Shown: positions 36,478-45,261 of the stretch, in pieces
Layout: every line of letters begins with the position of its first letter
How positions within the stretch are numbered: the first letter of the stretch is position 1
NCBI RefSeq assembly: GCF_900187445.1
Contig: NZ_FYEB01000014.1
Location: 81,477 to 145,476 of the forward strand
Source of the DNA: Pseudomonas sp. Irchel s3b2
GTDB taxonomy: Bacteria; Pseudomonadota; Gammaproteobacteria; Pseudomonadales; Pseudomonadaceae
Reading direction: 5' to 3'
DNA: 64,000 nt
Translations under genes and position numbers: made by a program
Notes under the pieces: model-generated
What the model was told of the DNA's origin: nothing
The model's database searches: none
What the model saw: the letters and a program-made list of their open reading frames with translations, nothing else

Positions 36478-36592
36478 GGCGCCTTCGCGGGCAAGTCGGA
36501 TCGCCGCACCGCTCGCTCCTACAGGGGTTGCGTCGTACGCGAATTTCATGGCCAACACAAAACCTGTAGGAGCGAGGCTTGCCCGCGAAGGG
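36478..36592. repeat. REPIN between pqqB and pqqC
   Basis: Inverted GCGGGCAAG...GAGCGAGGCTTGCCCGC arms. The left arm is interrupted (TCGGATCGCCGCACCGC in place of the loop). Confidence 0.75.
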
Positions 36593-36627
36593 GCCAGACC
36601 AAACACCGCGAAATCCGGAGAACCGCA

Positions 36628-37380
36628 ATGACTGACACGCCGATGTCCCCCGTGGAATTCGAACAGGCCCTGCGCGCCAAGGGCGCCTATTACCACATCC
36701 ACCACCCATTCCACCAAGCCATGTACGCCGGGCGTGCCACCCGCGAGCAGATCCAGGGCTGGGTCGCCAATCGCTTCTATTACCAGGTGAACATCCCGCT
36801 CAAGGATGCCGCCATCCTCGCCAACTGCCCGGACCGCGACGTGCGCCGGGAATGGTTGCAACGGATCCTCGACCATGACGGCGTTCCCGGCAGTGAAGGC
36901 GGCATCGAAGCATGGTTGCGATTGGGCGAAGCAGTGGGGCTGGAACGCGCACAAATCCTCTCGCAAGAGTTGGTGCTGCCGGGCGTGCGTTTCGCCGTGG
37001 ACGCCTACGTCAATTTCGCCCGTCGCGCTTGTTGGCAAGAAGCGGCCAGCAGTTCGCTGACCGAACTGTTCGCGCCACAGATCCACCAGTCCCGGCTCGA
37101 CGCCTGGCCAACGCATTACCCATGGATCGACCCGGCCGGTTACGACTATTTCCGTACGCGCCTGAGTCAGGCCCGGCGTGATGTCGAGCATGGTTTGCGC
37201 ATCACCCTGACGCATTACGTCACGGTCGAAGGCCAGCAACGCATGCTGGAGATCCTGCAGTTCAAGCTCGATGTGCTGTGGAGCATGCTCGACGCGATGA
37301 GCATGGCCTATGAACTGGACCGGCCGCCGTATCACACCGTCACCACCGAGCGGGTCTGGCATCGGGGGATCATCTTGTGA
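36628..37380 (+). CDS. pqqC: Pyrroloquinoline-quinone synthase PqqC
   Basis: A 250-residue helical oxidase for the last ring closure and eight-electron oxidation giving PQQ. Typical motifs are YHIHHPFHQAMYAG, WVANRFYYQVNIPLKDA, and RVWHRGIIL at the end. GGAG lies just before ATG 36628. The stop overlaps the GTG start of pqqE by four bases (GTGA), leaving no room for pqqD, which normally stands here. Confidence 0.96.
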   Translation: MTDTPMSPVEFEQALRAKGAYYHIHHPFHQAMYAGRATREQIQGWVANRFYYQVNIPLKDAAILANCPDRDVRREWLQRILDHDGVPGSEGGIEAWLRLGEAVGLERAQILSQELVLPGVRFAVDAYVNFARRACWQEAASSSLTELFAPQIHQSRLDAWPTHYPWIDPAGYDYFRTRLSQARRDVEHGLRITLTHYVTVEGQQRMLEILQFKLDVLWSMLDAMSMAYELDRPPYHTVTTERVWHRGIIL

Positions 37381-38510
37381 GCCAGATCGAACAGCAACCC
37401 GGCCCACCGCTGTGGTTGCTGGCGGAGTTGACCTATCGCTGCCCGTTGCAATGCCCGTATTGCTCTAACCCGCTGGATTTCGCCCAACAGGGCGAGGAGT
37501 TGAGCACAGAAGAGTGGATTCGGGTGTTCCGCGAGGCGCGGGAGATGGGCGCTGCACAACTGGGTTTTTCAGGTGGCGAGCCGTTGGTGCGCCAAGACCT
37601 CGCAGAGCTGATCAAGGCCGCGCGGGACATGGGCTACTACACCAACCTGATTACCTCGGGTATCGGCCTGACCGAACAGAAGGTCCGCGACTTCAAGATC
37701 GCCGGGCTGGACCATATCCAGATCAGTTTTCAGGCCGCCGACGAACAGGTGAACAATCTGCTCGCCGGCTCGCGCAAGGCCTTCGCCCAGAAACTGGCGA
37801 TGGCCCGGGCGGTGAAAGCCCAGGGCTACCCGATGGTGCTGAACTTCGTCACCCATCGGCACAACATCGACCAGATCGCGCAGATCATCGAACTGTGCCT
37901 GGAACTGGAAGCGGATTTCGTCGAGTTGGCGACGTGTCAGTTCTACGGCTGGGCTGAACTGAATCGCGTCGGCCTGTTGCCGACCCGCGAACAGTTGCAG
38001 CGCGCCGAGCGCATCACCAATGAATACCGCCAGCGGCTTGAGGCCGAGGGCCACCCGTGCAAGCTGATTTTCGTCACCCCGGATTACTATGAAGAACGCC
38101 CCAAGACCTGCATGAATGGCTGGGCCAACCTGTTTCTCGACATCACCCCGGACGGCACGGCATTGCCTTGTCATAGCGCCCGCCAGTTGCCGGTGCAGTT
38201 TCCCAACGTGCGCGAGCACAGCATCGCGCACATCTGGAACGACTCCTTCGGTTTCAACCGTTTTCGCGGCGATGACTGGATGAAAGAGCCGTGCCGTTCC
38301 TGCGATGAAAAGCACAAGGACCTCGGCGGCTGCCGCTGCCAGGCGTTCATGCTCACCGGCGATGCCAGCAACGCCGACCCGGTGTGCAGCAAGTCGCCGC
38401 ACCACGACGTTATTCTCAAGGCCCGGGACGAAGCCGATGCGCCGGGGCAGGGCATGGAGCACCTGATGTTGCGCAATGAAAAGGCTTCGCGGCTGATTTA
38501 TCGCGGATGA
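37377..38510 (+). CDS. pqqE: PqqA peptide cyclase PqqE (radical SAM)
   Basis: A 377-residue radical SAM enzyme that links Glu and Tyr of PqqA. The SAM cluster motif is CPLQCPYC (CX3CX2C). The C-terminal SPASM Cys ligands are in PCHSARQLP, CRSCDEKHKDLGGCRCQA and DPVCSKS. PqqE needs PqqD as peptide chaperone, yet PqqC runs straight into PqqE here and the protein has no PqqD extension. GTG start, coupled to pqqC. Confidence 0.95.
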   Translation: MSQIEQQPGPPLWLLAELTYRCPLQCPYCSNPLDFAQQGEELSTEEWIRVFREAREMGAAQLGFSGGEPLVRQDLAELIKAARDMGYYTNLITSGIGLTEQKVRDFKIAGLDHIQISFQAADEQVNNLLAGSRKAFAQKLAMARAVKAQGYPMVLNFVTHRHNIDQIAQIIELCLELEADFVELATCQFYGWAELNRVGLLPTREQLQRAERITNEYRQRLEAEGHPCKLIFVTPDYYEERPKTCMNGWANLFLDITPDGTALPCHSARQLPVQFPNVREHSIAHIWNDSFGFNRFRGDDWMKEPCRSCDEKHKDLGGCRCQAFMLTGDASNADPVCSKSPHHDVILKARDEADAPGQGMEHLMLRNEKASRLIYRG

Positions 38511-38535
38511 ATCGAAAAGGTGCATCCGACGCAGA

Positions 38536-38632
38536 TCCCTGTGGGAGCGGGCTTGCCCGCGATAGCTGCATAACAGTCGACATCTATGTTGAATGTGCTG
38601 GCCTCATCGCGGGCAAGCCCGCTCCCACAGGG
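38536..38632. repeat. REPIN
   Basis: GTGGGAGCGGGCTTGCCCGC and inverted partner, between pqqE and ercA. Confidence 0.85.
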
Positions 38633-38760
38633 ATTTTCAGTGAATACATAATCGGAGTGCACCCCCCGGGCGGGCTCGCTATCCATTGGTCTGATTGCAT
38701 TCGCAGCCGGATGCTTTAGTGTGTTCTTTACCTTCAAAACAATAAAAAACAGGCTTTCCA

Positions 38761-39924
38761 ATGAGCCAGAATCTCAGCCAGCTGCGTAAATTCGTTTCGC
38801 CTGAAATCATCTTCGGTGCCGGCTGTCGGCACAACGTCGGTAATTACGCCAAGACCTTCGGCGCCCGCAAAGTGCTGGTGGTCAGCGACCCCGGGGTGAT
38901 TGCCGCCGGTTGGGTCGCCGACGTCGAGGCCAGCCTGCAAGCCCAGGGCATTGATTACTTTTTATATAGCGACGTTTCGCCTAACCCGCGGATCGAAGAA
39001 GTCATGCTCGGCGCCGAGCTATACCGGGAGAATCACTGCGATGTGATCGTGGCAATCGGCGGCGGCAGCCCGATGGATTGCGGCAAGGGCATCGGCATTG
39101 TCGTCGCCCACGGGCGCAACATCCTCGAATTCGAGGGCGTGGACACCCTGCGCATCGCCAGCCCACCGCTGATCCTGATCCCGACCACCGCCGGCACTTC
39201 GGCCGACGTGTCGCAGTTCGTGATCATCTCCAATCAGCAAGAACGCATGAAATTCTCCATCGTCAGCAAAGCCGCAGTACCGGACGTGTCGCTGATCGAT
39301 CCGGAAACCACCCTGAGCATGGACCCGTTCCTGTCGGCCTGTACCGGCATCGACGCGTTGGTCCATGCCATCGAAGCCTTCGTCTCCACCGGTCACGGGC
39401 CGCTCACCGACCCTCATGCGTTGGAGGCGATGCGGCTGATCAACGGCAATCTGGTGCAAATGATCGCCAACCCCAGCGACATCGCCCTGCGGGAAAAAAT
39501 CATGCTCGGCAGCATGCAGGCCGGGCTGGCGTTTTCCAACGCGATCCTTGGCGCGGTGCATGCCATGTCCCACAGCCTAGGCGGCTTTCTCGATCTGCCC
39601 CATGGCCTGTGCAATGCGGTGCTGGTGGAACACGTGGTGGCGTTCAACTACAGCTCGGCGCCGGATCGCTTCAAGGTGATCGCCGAGACCTTCGGTATCG
39701 ATTGCCGTGGCCTGAATCACCGGCAGATTTGCGGACGGCTGGTCGAACACCTGATCGCCCTCAAACACGCCATCGGCTTTCACGAAACCCTGGGCCTGCA
39801 CGGGGTGAGTACGGCGGACATTCCGTTCCTGTCGCAACACGCCATGGATGACCCGTGCATCCTTACCAATCCGCGCGAATCCAGTCAGCGCGACGTCGAG
39901 GTCGTCTATGGCGAAGCCCTCTGA
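38761..39924 (+). CDS. ercA: Iron-containing alcohol dehydrogenase ErcA
   Basis: A 387-residue group III alcohol dehydrogenase: NAD site AIGGGSPMDCGKGIG, then PTTAGTSADVSQF, metal ligands in TGIDALVHAIEAF, GAVHAMSHSLGGFLDLPHGL. The name follows its position and pairing with ErcS, as in P. aeruginosa and P. putida, where it acts in regulation of ethanol oxidation rather than as the main enzyme. Overlaps ercS by 17 bases. Confidence 0.9.
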   Translation: MSQNLSQLRKFVSPEIIFGAGCRHNVGNYAKTFGARKVLVVSDPGVIAAGWVADVEASLQAQGIDYFLYSDVSPNPRIEEVMLGAELYRENHCDVIVAIGGGSPMDCGKGIGIVVAHGRNILEFEGVDTLRIASPPLILIPTTAGTSADVSQFVIISNQQERMKFSIVSKAAVPDVSLIDPETTLSMDPFLSACTGIDALVHAIEAFVSTGHGPLTDPHALEAMRLINGNLVQMIANPSDIALREKIMLGSMQAGLAFSNAILGAVHAMSHSLGGFLDLPHGLCNAVLVEHVVAFNYSSAPDRFKVIAETFGIDCRGLNHRQICGRLVEHLIALKHAIGFHETLGLHGVSTADIPFLSQHAMDDPCILTNPRESSQRDVEVVYGEAL

Positions 39925-41635
39925 CGAGCAACAACGGGCGCTGGCCGGGTTACTCGGCTTAGGCAACCACTCGGCGCGCAAGAGTCATTACCCGGAACTG
40001 GCCGCGCGCCTGGATGAGCTGGAAGCCGAGCGCAACCGCTATAAATGGCTGTTCGAAAACGCGGTGCACGGGATCTTCCAGGCCAGCCTTCAGGCAGGCA
40101 TGCGCGCCGCCAACCCGGCGCTGGCGCGGATGCTCGGCTATCAGGATCCGCAGGAGGTGCTGTTTTCCCTGACGGACCTGGCGGGCACGCTGTTTGTCGG
40201 TGGGGCGCAAGAGCTGGAAAGCATCGGCGAAATCCTCCAGCGCGAGCGCAGCCTGCTGGGCTATGAAACTCAGCTGCGGCGCAAGGACGGCAGCGTCCTC
40301 GACGTGTTGATGAACCTGCTGCTCAAACCGGATCAGGAAGGTTTGGTGGAGGGCTTTGTCGCCGATATCACCGAACGAAAACTGGCCCAGGAGCGCCTGC
40401 AACAACTCAATGACGAACTGGAGCAGCGGGTTACCGCGCGCACCAACGAGTTACTGGACGCCAACCGCAACCTGCAACAGCAGATCACCCAGCGCAAACA
40501 GATCGCAGAAGCCTTGCGCGATGCCCGTGATGCCGCCGAGGCGGCCAATCGCAGCAAGGACAAATACCTCGCCGCCGCCAGTCACGATCTGCTGCAACCG
40601 CTCAACGCCGCGCGTTTGCTGATCTCGACCTTGCGCGAACGCAAACTGCCCGACGTCGAGCAGGTGCTGGTGGAGCGCACGCATCAGGCGCTGGAAGGGG
40701 CCGAAGATTTGCTCACCGATCTGCTGGATATTTCCCGGCTCGATCAGGCCGCAGTGAAGCCGGACATTGCCCTGTACCGCCTCGACGAATTGTTCGCGCC
40801 ACTGGTCTCGGAGTTTCAGTCGGTGGCCGCGGCAGCCGGGTTGAACCTGCGGGTGCACATGGGCGATTACGCCCTTCATACCGACTTGCGCTTGATGACG
40901 CGGATTTTGCGCAACTTCCTCAGTAATGCCTGCCGTTATACCGACGCAGGCTGCATTCTGCTGGGGGCAAGACGCCGGGGCGATGCGCTGCGTATCGAAG
41001 TCTGGGACACCGGGCGCGGGATTCCTGCGGATCGTCTTGACTCGATCTTCCTCGAGTTCAACCAACTGGACGTCGGGCGCGCCGCCGATCGCAAGGGCGT
41101 GGGTCTGGGACTGGCGATTGTCGAGCGCATCGCCAAGATCCTCGACTACAGGATTCAGGTGCATTCGCGGCCGGGGCGCGGTTCGATGTTCAGCATCGAA
41201 GTACCGATTTCCCATGAAATTCCACTGCCGATCAATCAGGCCGCGCCGCAGCCGACTACCGGAAACCCGTTGCCGGGGCGGCGTTTGTTGGTGTTGGACA
41301 ACGAAGTCAGCATTCTTGAAAGCATGAGCGCGCTGCTCGGGCAGTGGGGCTGTGAAGTGGTCACCGCCACGGATGAGGCCACCGCGTTGGTGGCTTTGCA
41401 GGGACAGGCGCCGGAGCTGATTCTGGCGGACTATCACCTGGATCACGGGGTGGTGGGCTGTGAAGTGGTCCGGCATTTGCGCGAGCATTTTGGCCAGGCA
41501 ATTGCGGCGGTGATCATCACCGCCGACCGCACTGACCAGTGTCGGCGCTCATTGCAGCGCCTCGACGCGCCGCTGCTGAACAAACCCGTGAAGCCCGGCA
41601 AGTTGCGCGCGGTGCTGACTCAGCTATTGGCGTAG
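39908..41635 (+). CDS. ercS: Hybrid sensor kinase ErcS
   Basis: A 575-residue soluble kinase: PAS domain (about residues 35-165, ending FVADITERKL), coiled coil, HisKA box AAASHDLLQPLNAARLL, ATPase motifs LSNACRYTDAGC and KGVGLGLAIVERIAKIL, and receiver domain with LILADYHLDHG. Homologous to the second half of the NahK-like kinase at 20052, with two fewer PAS domains. Translation is coupled to ercA. It may feed phosphate to ErbR or another regulator. Confidence 0.9.
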   Translation: MAKPSDEQQRALAGLLGLGNHSARKSHYPELAARLDELEAERNRYKWLFENAVHGIFQASLQAGMRAANPALARMLGYQDPQEVLFSLTDLAGTLFVGGAQELESIGEILQRERSLLGYETQLRRKDGSVLDVLMNLLLKPDQEGLVEGFVADITERKLAQERLQQLNDELEQRVTARTNELLDANRNLQQQITQRKQIAEALRDARDAAEAANRSKDKYLAAASHDLLQPLNAARLLISTLRERKLPDVEQVLVERTHQALEGAEDLLTDLLDISRLDQAAVKPDIALYRLDELFAPLVSEFQSVAAAAGLNLRVHMGDYALHTDLRLMTRILRNFLSNACRYTDAGCILLGARRRGDALRIEVWDTGRGIPADRLDSIFLEFNQLDVGRAADRKGVGLGLAIVERIAKILDYRIQVHSRPGRGSMFSIEVPISHEIPLPINQAAPQPTTGNPLPGRRLLVLDNEVSILESMSALLGQWGCEVVTATDEATALVALQGQAPELILADYHLDHGVVGCEVVRHLREHFGQAIAAVIITADRTDQCRRSLQRLDAPLLNKPVKPGKLRAVLTQLLA

Positions 41636-41728
41636 CGATAGCGTACAGGGGATTCGTGTTCGTTTTCCCCTGTCGCCCGATCCAGAGCGGATGCTAGTCT
41701 TGACCAACGCTGTTGCCAGGGAGCCCTC

Positions 41729-42349
41729 ATGGGCAATCACAAGATCGAAATTCGTCGCAGTAACGTTGACAAGATTCTGCTGGGGGCCGAGAAAGTCTTC
41801 GCCGAAAAAGGTTTCGGCAGCACCGCCATGGCCGACATCGCTGCCGAAGTGCAACTGCCGCGTTCCAACCTGCATTACTACTTCAGCACCAAGAGCGAGC
41901 TATACAGCGCGGTGCTCCTGGGTTTGCTGGAGGTCTGGAAGCAGGACGCCCTGTGCTTCGAGATGTTCGACGATCCGCGAGTGGTGCTCAGCAGCTACAT
42001 CCGCGCCAAGATGAACCATTCCCGCAGTCGGCCGTACGGTTCGAAAGTCTGGGCCAACGAAATCATCCATGGTGCGCCGACACTGGGTGAGAAACTGGAT
42101 GCCAGCCTGTACGACTGGGCCAAGATGAAAGAAGCGAAAATTCGCCAGTGGGTGGAAGACAAACGCATCCTGCCGGTGGAGCCTTCCAGCCTGCTGTACA
42201 TGATCTGGGCCTCGACCCAGCACTACGCCGACTTTGACCACCAGGTGAATATTCTGAATGATCATCAGCCGCTGTCGGACATGCAGTTCGAGCGGGCGGT
42301 GCAGACGGTGACCAGTGTGATATTGCGTGGGATCGGGTTGGAGCCGTAA
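41729..42349 (+). CDS. TetR-family regulator (RutR-like), probable pyrimidine regulator
   Basis: A 206-residue TetR protein. HTH: KILLGAEKVFAEKGFGSTAMADIAAEVQLPRSNLHYYF. The C-terminal ligand domain (TetR_C_3 type) contains SKVWANEIIHGAP, like RutR, which senses uracil. It is convergent with the preA-preT unit and next to the whole reductive pyrimidine cluster, so it is the likely regulator; the palindrome at 46899-46926 is a candidate target. Confidence 0.85.
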   Translation: MGNHKIEIRRSNVDKILLGAEKVFAEKGFGSTAMADIAAEVQLPRSNLHYYFSTKSELYSAVLLGLLEVWKQDALCFEMFDDPRVVLSSYIRAKMNHSRSRPYGSKVWANEIIHGAPTLGEKLDASLYDWAKMKEAKIRQWVEDKRILPVEPSSLLYMIWASTQHYADFDHQVNILNDHQPLSDMQFERAVQTVTSVILRGIGLEP

Positions 42350-42352
42350 CCA

Positions 42353-42460
42353 GATCGTTCCCACGCGCAGCAAAGGAATGCCTCAATGGACGCTCTGCGT
42401 CCGCTCTTGGGACGCGGAGCGTCCCGGGCTGCATTCCTTTGCTGCGCGTGGGAACGATCG
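42353..42460. repeat. REPIN, GTTCCCACGC type
   Basis: Between the convergent TetR and preA stops; variant outer arms ending CGCAGCAAAGGAATGCC. Confidence 0.85.
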
Positions 42461-42461
42461 G

Positions 42462-43736
42462 TTAGACGGTGGTGTGATAGGGATTACGCGGATCATGGTT
42501 CCAATCCAGAAACGGCTTGCCGGTATCCATCGGCACCATCTCGATGCAATCCTGCACCGGACACGTGATCTGGCACAGGTTGCAACCCACGCACTCATCA
42601 TCGATCACTTCATATTTATGCGTCCCGTCCGCCTGTTTGAGGCTGGCAATCGCTTGGTGCGAGGTATCTTCACAAGCGATGTGGCAACGACCGCAACCGA
42701 TGCACGCCTCCTGATCGATCTTGGCAATCACCTGATAGTTGATGTCCAGGTACTTCCAGTCCGTGGTGTTGCCCACCGCACGCCCGGAAAAATCCGACAC
42801 GCTGGCGTAGCCCTGACTGTCCATCCAGCGTGACAAACCGTCCTTCATCTCCTCGACAATTCGGAAACCATGCAGCATCGCCGCCGTGCACACCTGCACC
42901 GAGCCGCTGCCCAGGGCAATGAACTCCGCCGCATCGCGCCAACTGCCGATGCCGCCGATGCCCGAGATCGGCAGGCCTTGGGTCTGCGGATCGCGGGCGA
43001 TCTCGGCGACCATGTTCAGCGCAATCGGCTTCACCGCCGAGCCGCAATAACCGCCATGGGTGCTTTGGCTGCCCACCATAGGATTGGCCACCATGCGTTC
43101 CAGATTGACGCTGGTGATCGAGTTGATGGTGTTGATCAACGACACTGCATCGGCCCCACCACGGTGCGCGGCACGGGCGGCGACGCGGATGTCGGTGATG
43201 TTCGGCGTGAGCTTGACGATCACCGGCAGCGAGCAATACGTCTTGCACCAGCGGGTGACCTGTTCGACGTATTCCGGCACTTGGCCGACCGCCGCGCCCA
43301 TGCCCCGTTCCGGCATGCCGTGGGGGCAGCCGAAATTCAGTTCGATGCCATCGGCACCGGTGGCCTCCACCAGTGGCAGGATGTTTTTCCACGACTCTTC
43401 GACACAGGGCACCATCAGCGACACGATCAGCGCGCGGTCCGGCCAGTCCTTTTTGACCTGAGTGATTTCCTGCAGATTGATTTCCAGCGAACGGTCGGTG
43501 ATCAGCTCGATGTTGTTAAAGCCAAGCACCTCCCGATTAGCCCCGAAGTGCGCCGAGTAGCGCGACGATACGTTGACCGCCGCCGGGTCTTCACCCAGGG
43601 TTTTCCAGACCACGCCGCCCCAACCGGCCTCAAACGCGCGAACCACGTTGTAGGCTTTGTCGGTCGGTGGCGCGGAAGCCAGCCAGAACGGATTGGGGGC
43701 TTTGATACCGGCGAAAACAATCGAGAGATCGGCCAT
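42462..43736 (-). CDS. preA: NAD-dependent dihydropyrimidine dehydrogenase subunit PreA
   Basis: A 424-residue FMN enzyme of the dihydroorotate dehydrogenase fold with a C-terminal ferredoxin part. The N part starts LSIVFAGIKAPNPFWLASAPPT; the substrate loop includes ELNFGCPHGM. Two 4Fe-4S motifs end it: CIGCGRCHIAC and CVGCNLCQITCPVQDC. With PreT it reduces uracil and thymine to dihydropyrimidines. It starts directly after the preT stop. Confidence 0.94.
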   Translation of the reverse strand: MADLSIVFAGIKAPNPFWLASAPPTDKAYNVVRAFEAGWGGVVWKTLGEDPAAVNVSSRYSAHFGANREVLGFNNIELITDRSLEINLQEITQVKKDWPDRALIVSLMVPCVEESWKNILPLVEATGADGIELNFGCPHGMPERGMGAAVGQVPEYVEQVTRWCKTYCSLPVIVKLTPNITDIRVAARAAHRGGADAVSLINTINSITSVNLERMVANPMVGSQSTHGGYCGSAVKPIALNMVAEIARDPQTQGLPISGIGGIGSWRDAAEFIALGSGSVQVCTAAMLHGFRIVEEMKDGLSRWMDSQGYASVSDFSGRAVGNTTDWKYLDINYQVIAKIDQEACIGCGRCHIACEDTSHQAIASLKQADGTHKYEVIDDECVGCNLCQITCPVQDCIEMVPMDTGKPFLDWNHDPRNPYHTTV

Positions 43737-45104
43737 TTACGCAGCCTCCACGTTGAGCATGAGTTGAGCGTTGATGGCCTCGGCGGCCAGCTTGCCGTGC
43801 TGCACGGCTTGCACGGTGAGGTCCTGATCGAGGCTGGTGCAGTCGCCACCGGCATACACGCCGGGAATGCTGGTACGCAGCTGTTCGTCGACGAGGATGC
43901 GGTCGCCCTGACGCTTGAGTTCACGGGCCAGCGGATCGGCGAGGGCGCTGGTGTCAAAGGTTTGGCCGATGGCTTTGAAGATTGCGTCGGCGGCCAGTTC
44001 AAAGGTTTCGCCAGTGGTTTGCAGGCGACCGTCTACCAACCGGGTGCGGGCGAAGCGCATGCCGCACACGTTGCCCTTATCGTCGAGCAGCACTTCTTGC
44101 GGTTGCGCCCAGGTCAGCAGTCGCACCTGATTGGCCTTGGCGATGTCCTGTTCGTGACCGGTGGCGCCCATGTCCTCGACGCCACGGCGGTACACCAGAT
44201 TCACGTCGCGAGCACCGAGACGAGCCATTTGCACGGCCATGTCGATGGCGGTGTTGCCGGCACCGAGGACAATGCAGTGCTCGGCCAGCGGCAGTTGCGT
44301 CAGGTCATCGGCCTGGCGCAGTTCGCGGATGTAGTCGGTGGCAGCGAGCAGGCCGGGGGCATCCTCGTGAGCAAGACCTAATTGTTTGCTGGCGGCCAGG
44401 CCGAGGCCGAGGAATACCGCATCGAATTGCTGATGCAGTTCGCTGAGGGTCAGGTTGTCGCCAAGTTTCTGCCCGTGGCGAATCTCGATCCCGCCAATCC
44501 CCATCAGGAATTCAAGCTCCTTCTGCGCGTAATCATCCACCAGTTTGTACTTGGCGATCCCGTATTCGTTGAGGCCGCCAGCCTTTTCCCGCGCCTCGAA
44601 AATCACCACGTCATGCCCATGCATGGCGCTGCGGTGCGCGCAGGACAAACCGGCCGGGCCGGCACCCACCACAGCGATGCGCTTGCCGGTTGCGGCGGCG
44701 CGCTGGAACGGGTGTTCGCTGAAGTGCGCGTTGTCCACGGCATAGCGTTGCAACAGGCCAATCAGCACCGGCGCGCATTCCTGGGCGTTGTTGCGCACGC
44801 AGGCTTGCTGGCAAAGGATCTCCGTCGGACAGACCCGGGCGCAACTGCCGCCGAGGATGTTCGCCGAGAGAATTTTCTGAGCCGCGCCCTGAACGTTTTC
44901 CTGATGGATATTGCGGATGAACGAGGGAATATCGATGTCGCTCGGACAGGCATTCACGCACGGCGCGTCATAGCAGTACAGGCAGCGCGAGGCTTCCAGA
45001 TGCGCCTGACGGTCGTTGAGCGGCGGCGCCAGATCGGTGAAATGGCCGGCGAGGGCGGCCGCGTCCTCATGGGGATGCGGGAGGTGGTTCAGGGTCTTGA
45101 TCAC
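43737..45104 (-). CDS. preT: NAD(P)-dependent oxidoreductase subunit PreT/PydX
   Basis: A 455-residue subunit with N-terminal Fe-S motifs (CLYCYDAPCVNACPSDID, ARVCPTEILCQQAC), FAD site VVGAGPAGLSCAHRSAMHG and NAD(P) site LGAGNTAIDMAVQMARLGA. It passes electrons from NAD(P)H to PreA. GTG at 45104 is chosen because family members begin MI(K/Q)TLNHLPHPHED; the open frame extends 28 codons further upstream into a REP. Confidence 0.92.
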   Translation of the reverse strand: MIKTLNHLPHPHEDAAALAGHFTDLAPPLNDRQAHLEASRCLYCYDAPCVNACPSDIDIPSFIRNIHQENVQGAAQKILSANILGGSCARVCPTEILCQQACVRNNAQECAPVLIGLLQRYAVDNAHFSEHPFQRAAATGKRIAVVGAGPAGLSCAHRSAMHGHDVVIFEAREKAGGLNEYGIAKYKLVDDYAQKELEFLMGIGGIEIRHGQKLGDNLTLSELHQQFDAVFLGLGLAASKQLGLAHEDAPGLLAATDYIRELRQADDLTQLPLAEHCIVLGAGNTAIDMAVQMARLGARDVNLVYRRGVEDMGATGHEQDIAKANQVRLLTWAQPQEVLLDDKGNVCGMRFARTRLVDGRLQTTGETFELAADAIFKAIGQTFDTSALADPLARELKRQGDRILVDEQLRTSIPGVYAGGDCTSLDQDLTVQAVQHGKLAAEAINAQLMLNVEAA

Positions 45105-45171
45105 GGTGTTGGCCTCACGATTATTTGAGGTACTGCCTCTGGTGGGCATTGGTTTTTTTGTTGTCTGGGCC

Positions 45172-45250
45172 GGCCTCTTCGCGGGCAAGCCTCGCTCCTA
45201 TAGAGGTATGCATTCCAAAATGTGGGAGCGGGCTTGCTCGCGAAGGCCGA
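45172..45250. repeat. REPIN
   Basis: Between hydA and preT, GCGGGCAAGCCTCGCTCC and inverted GGAGCGGGCTTGCTCGCG. Confidence 0.8.
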
Positions 45251-45261
45251 AGGCCTCGATC

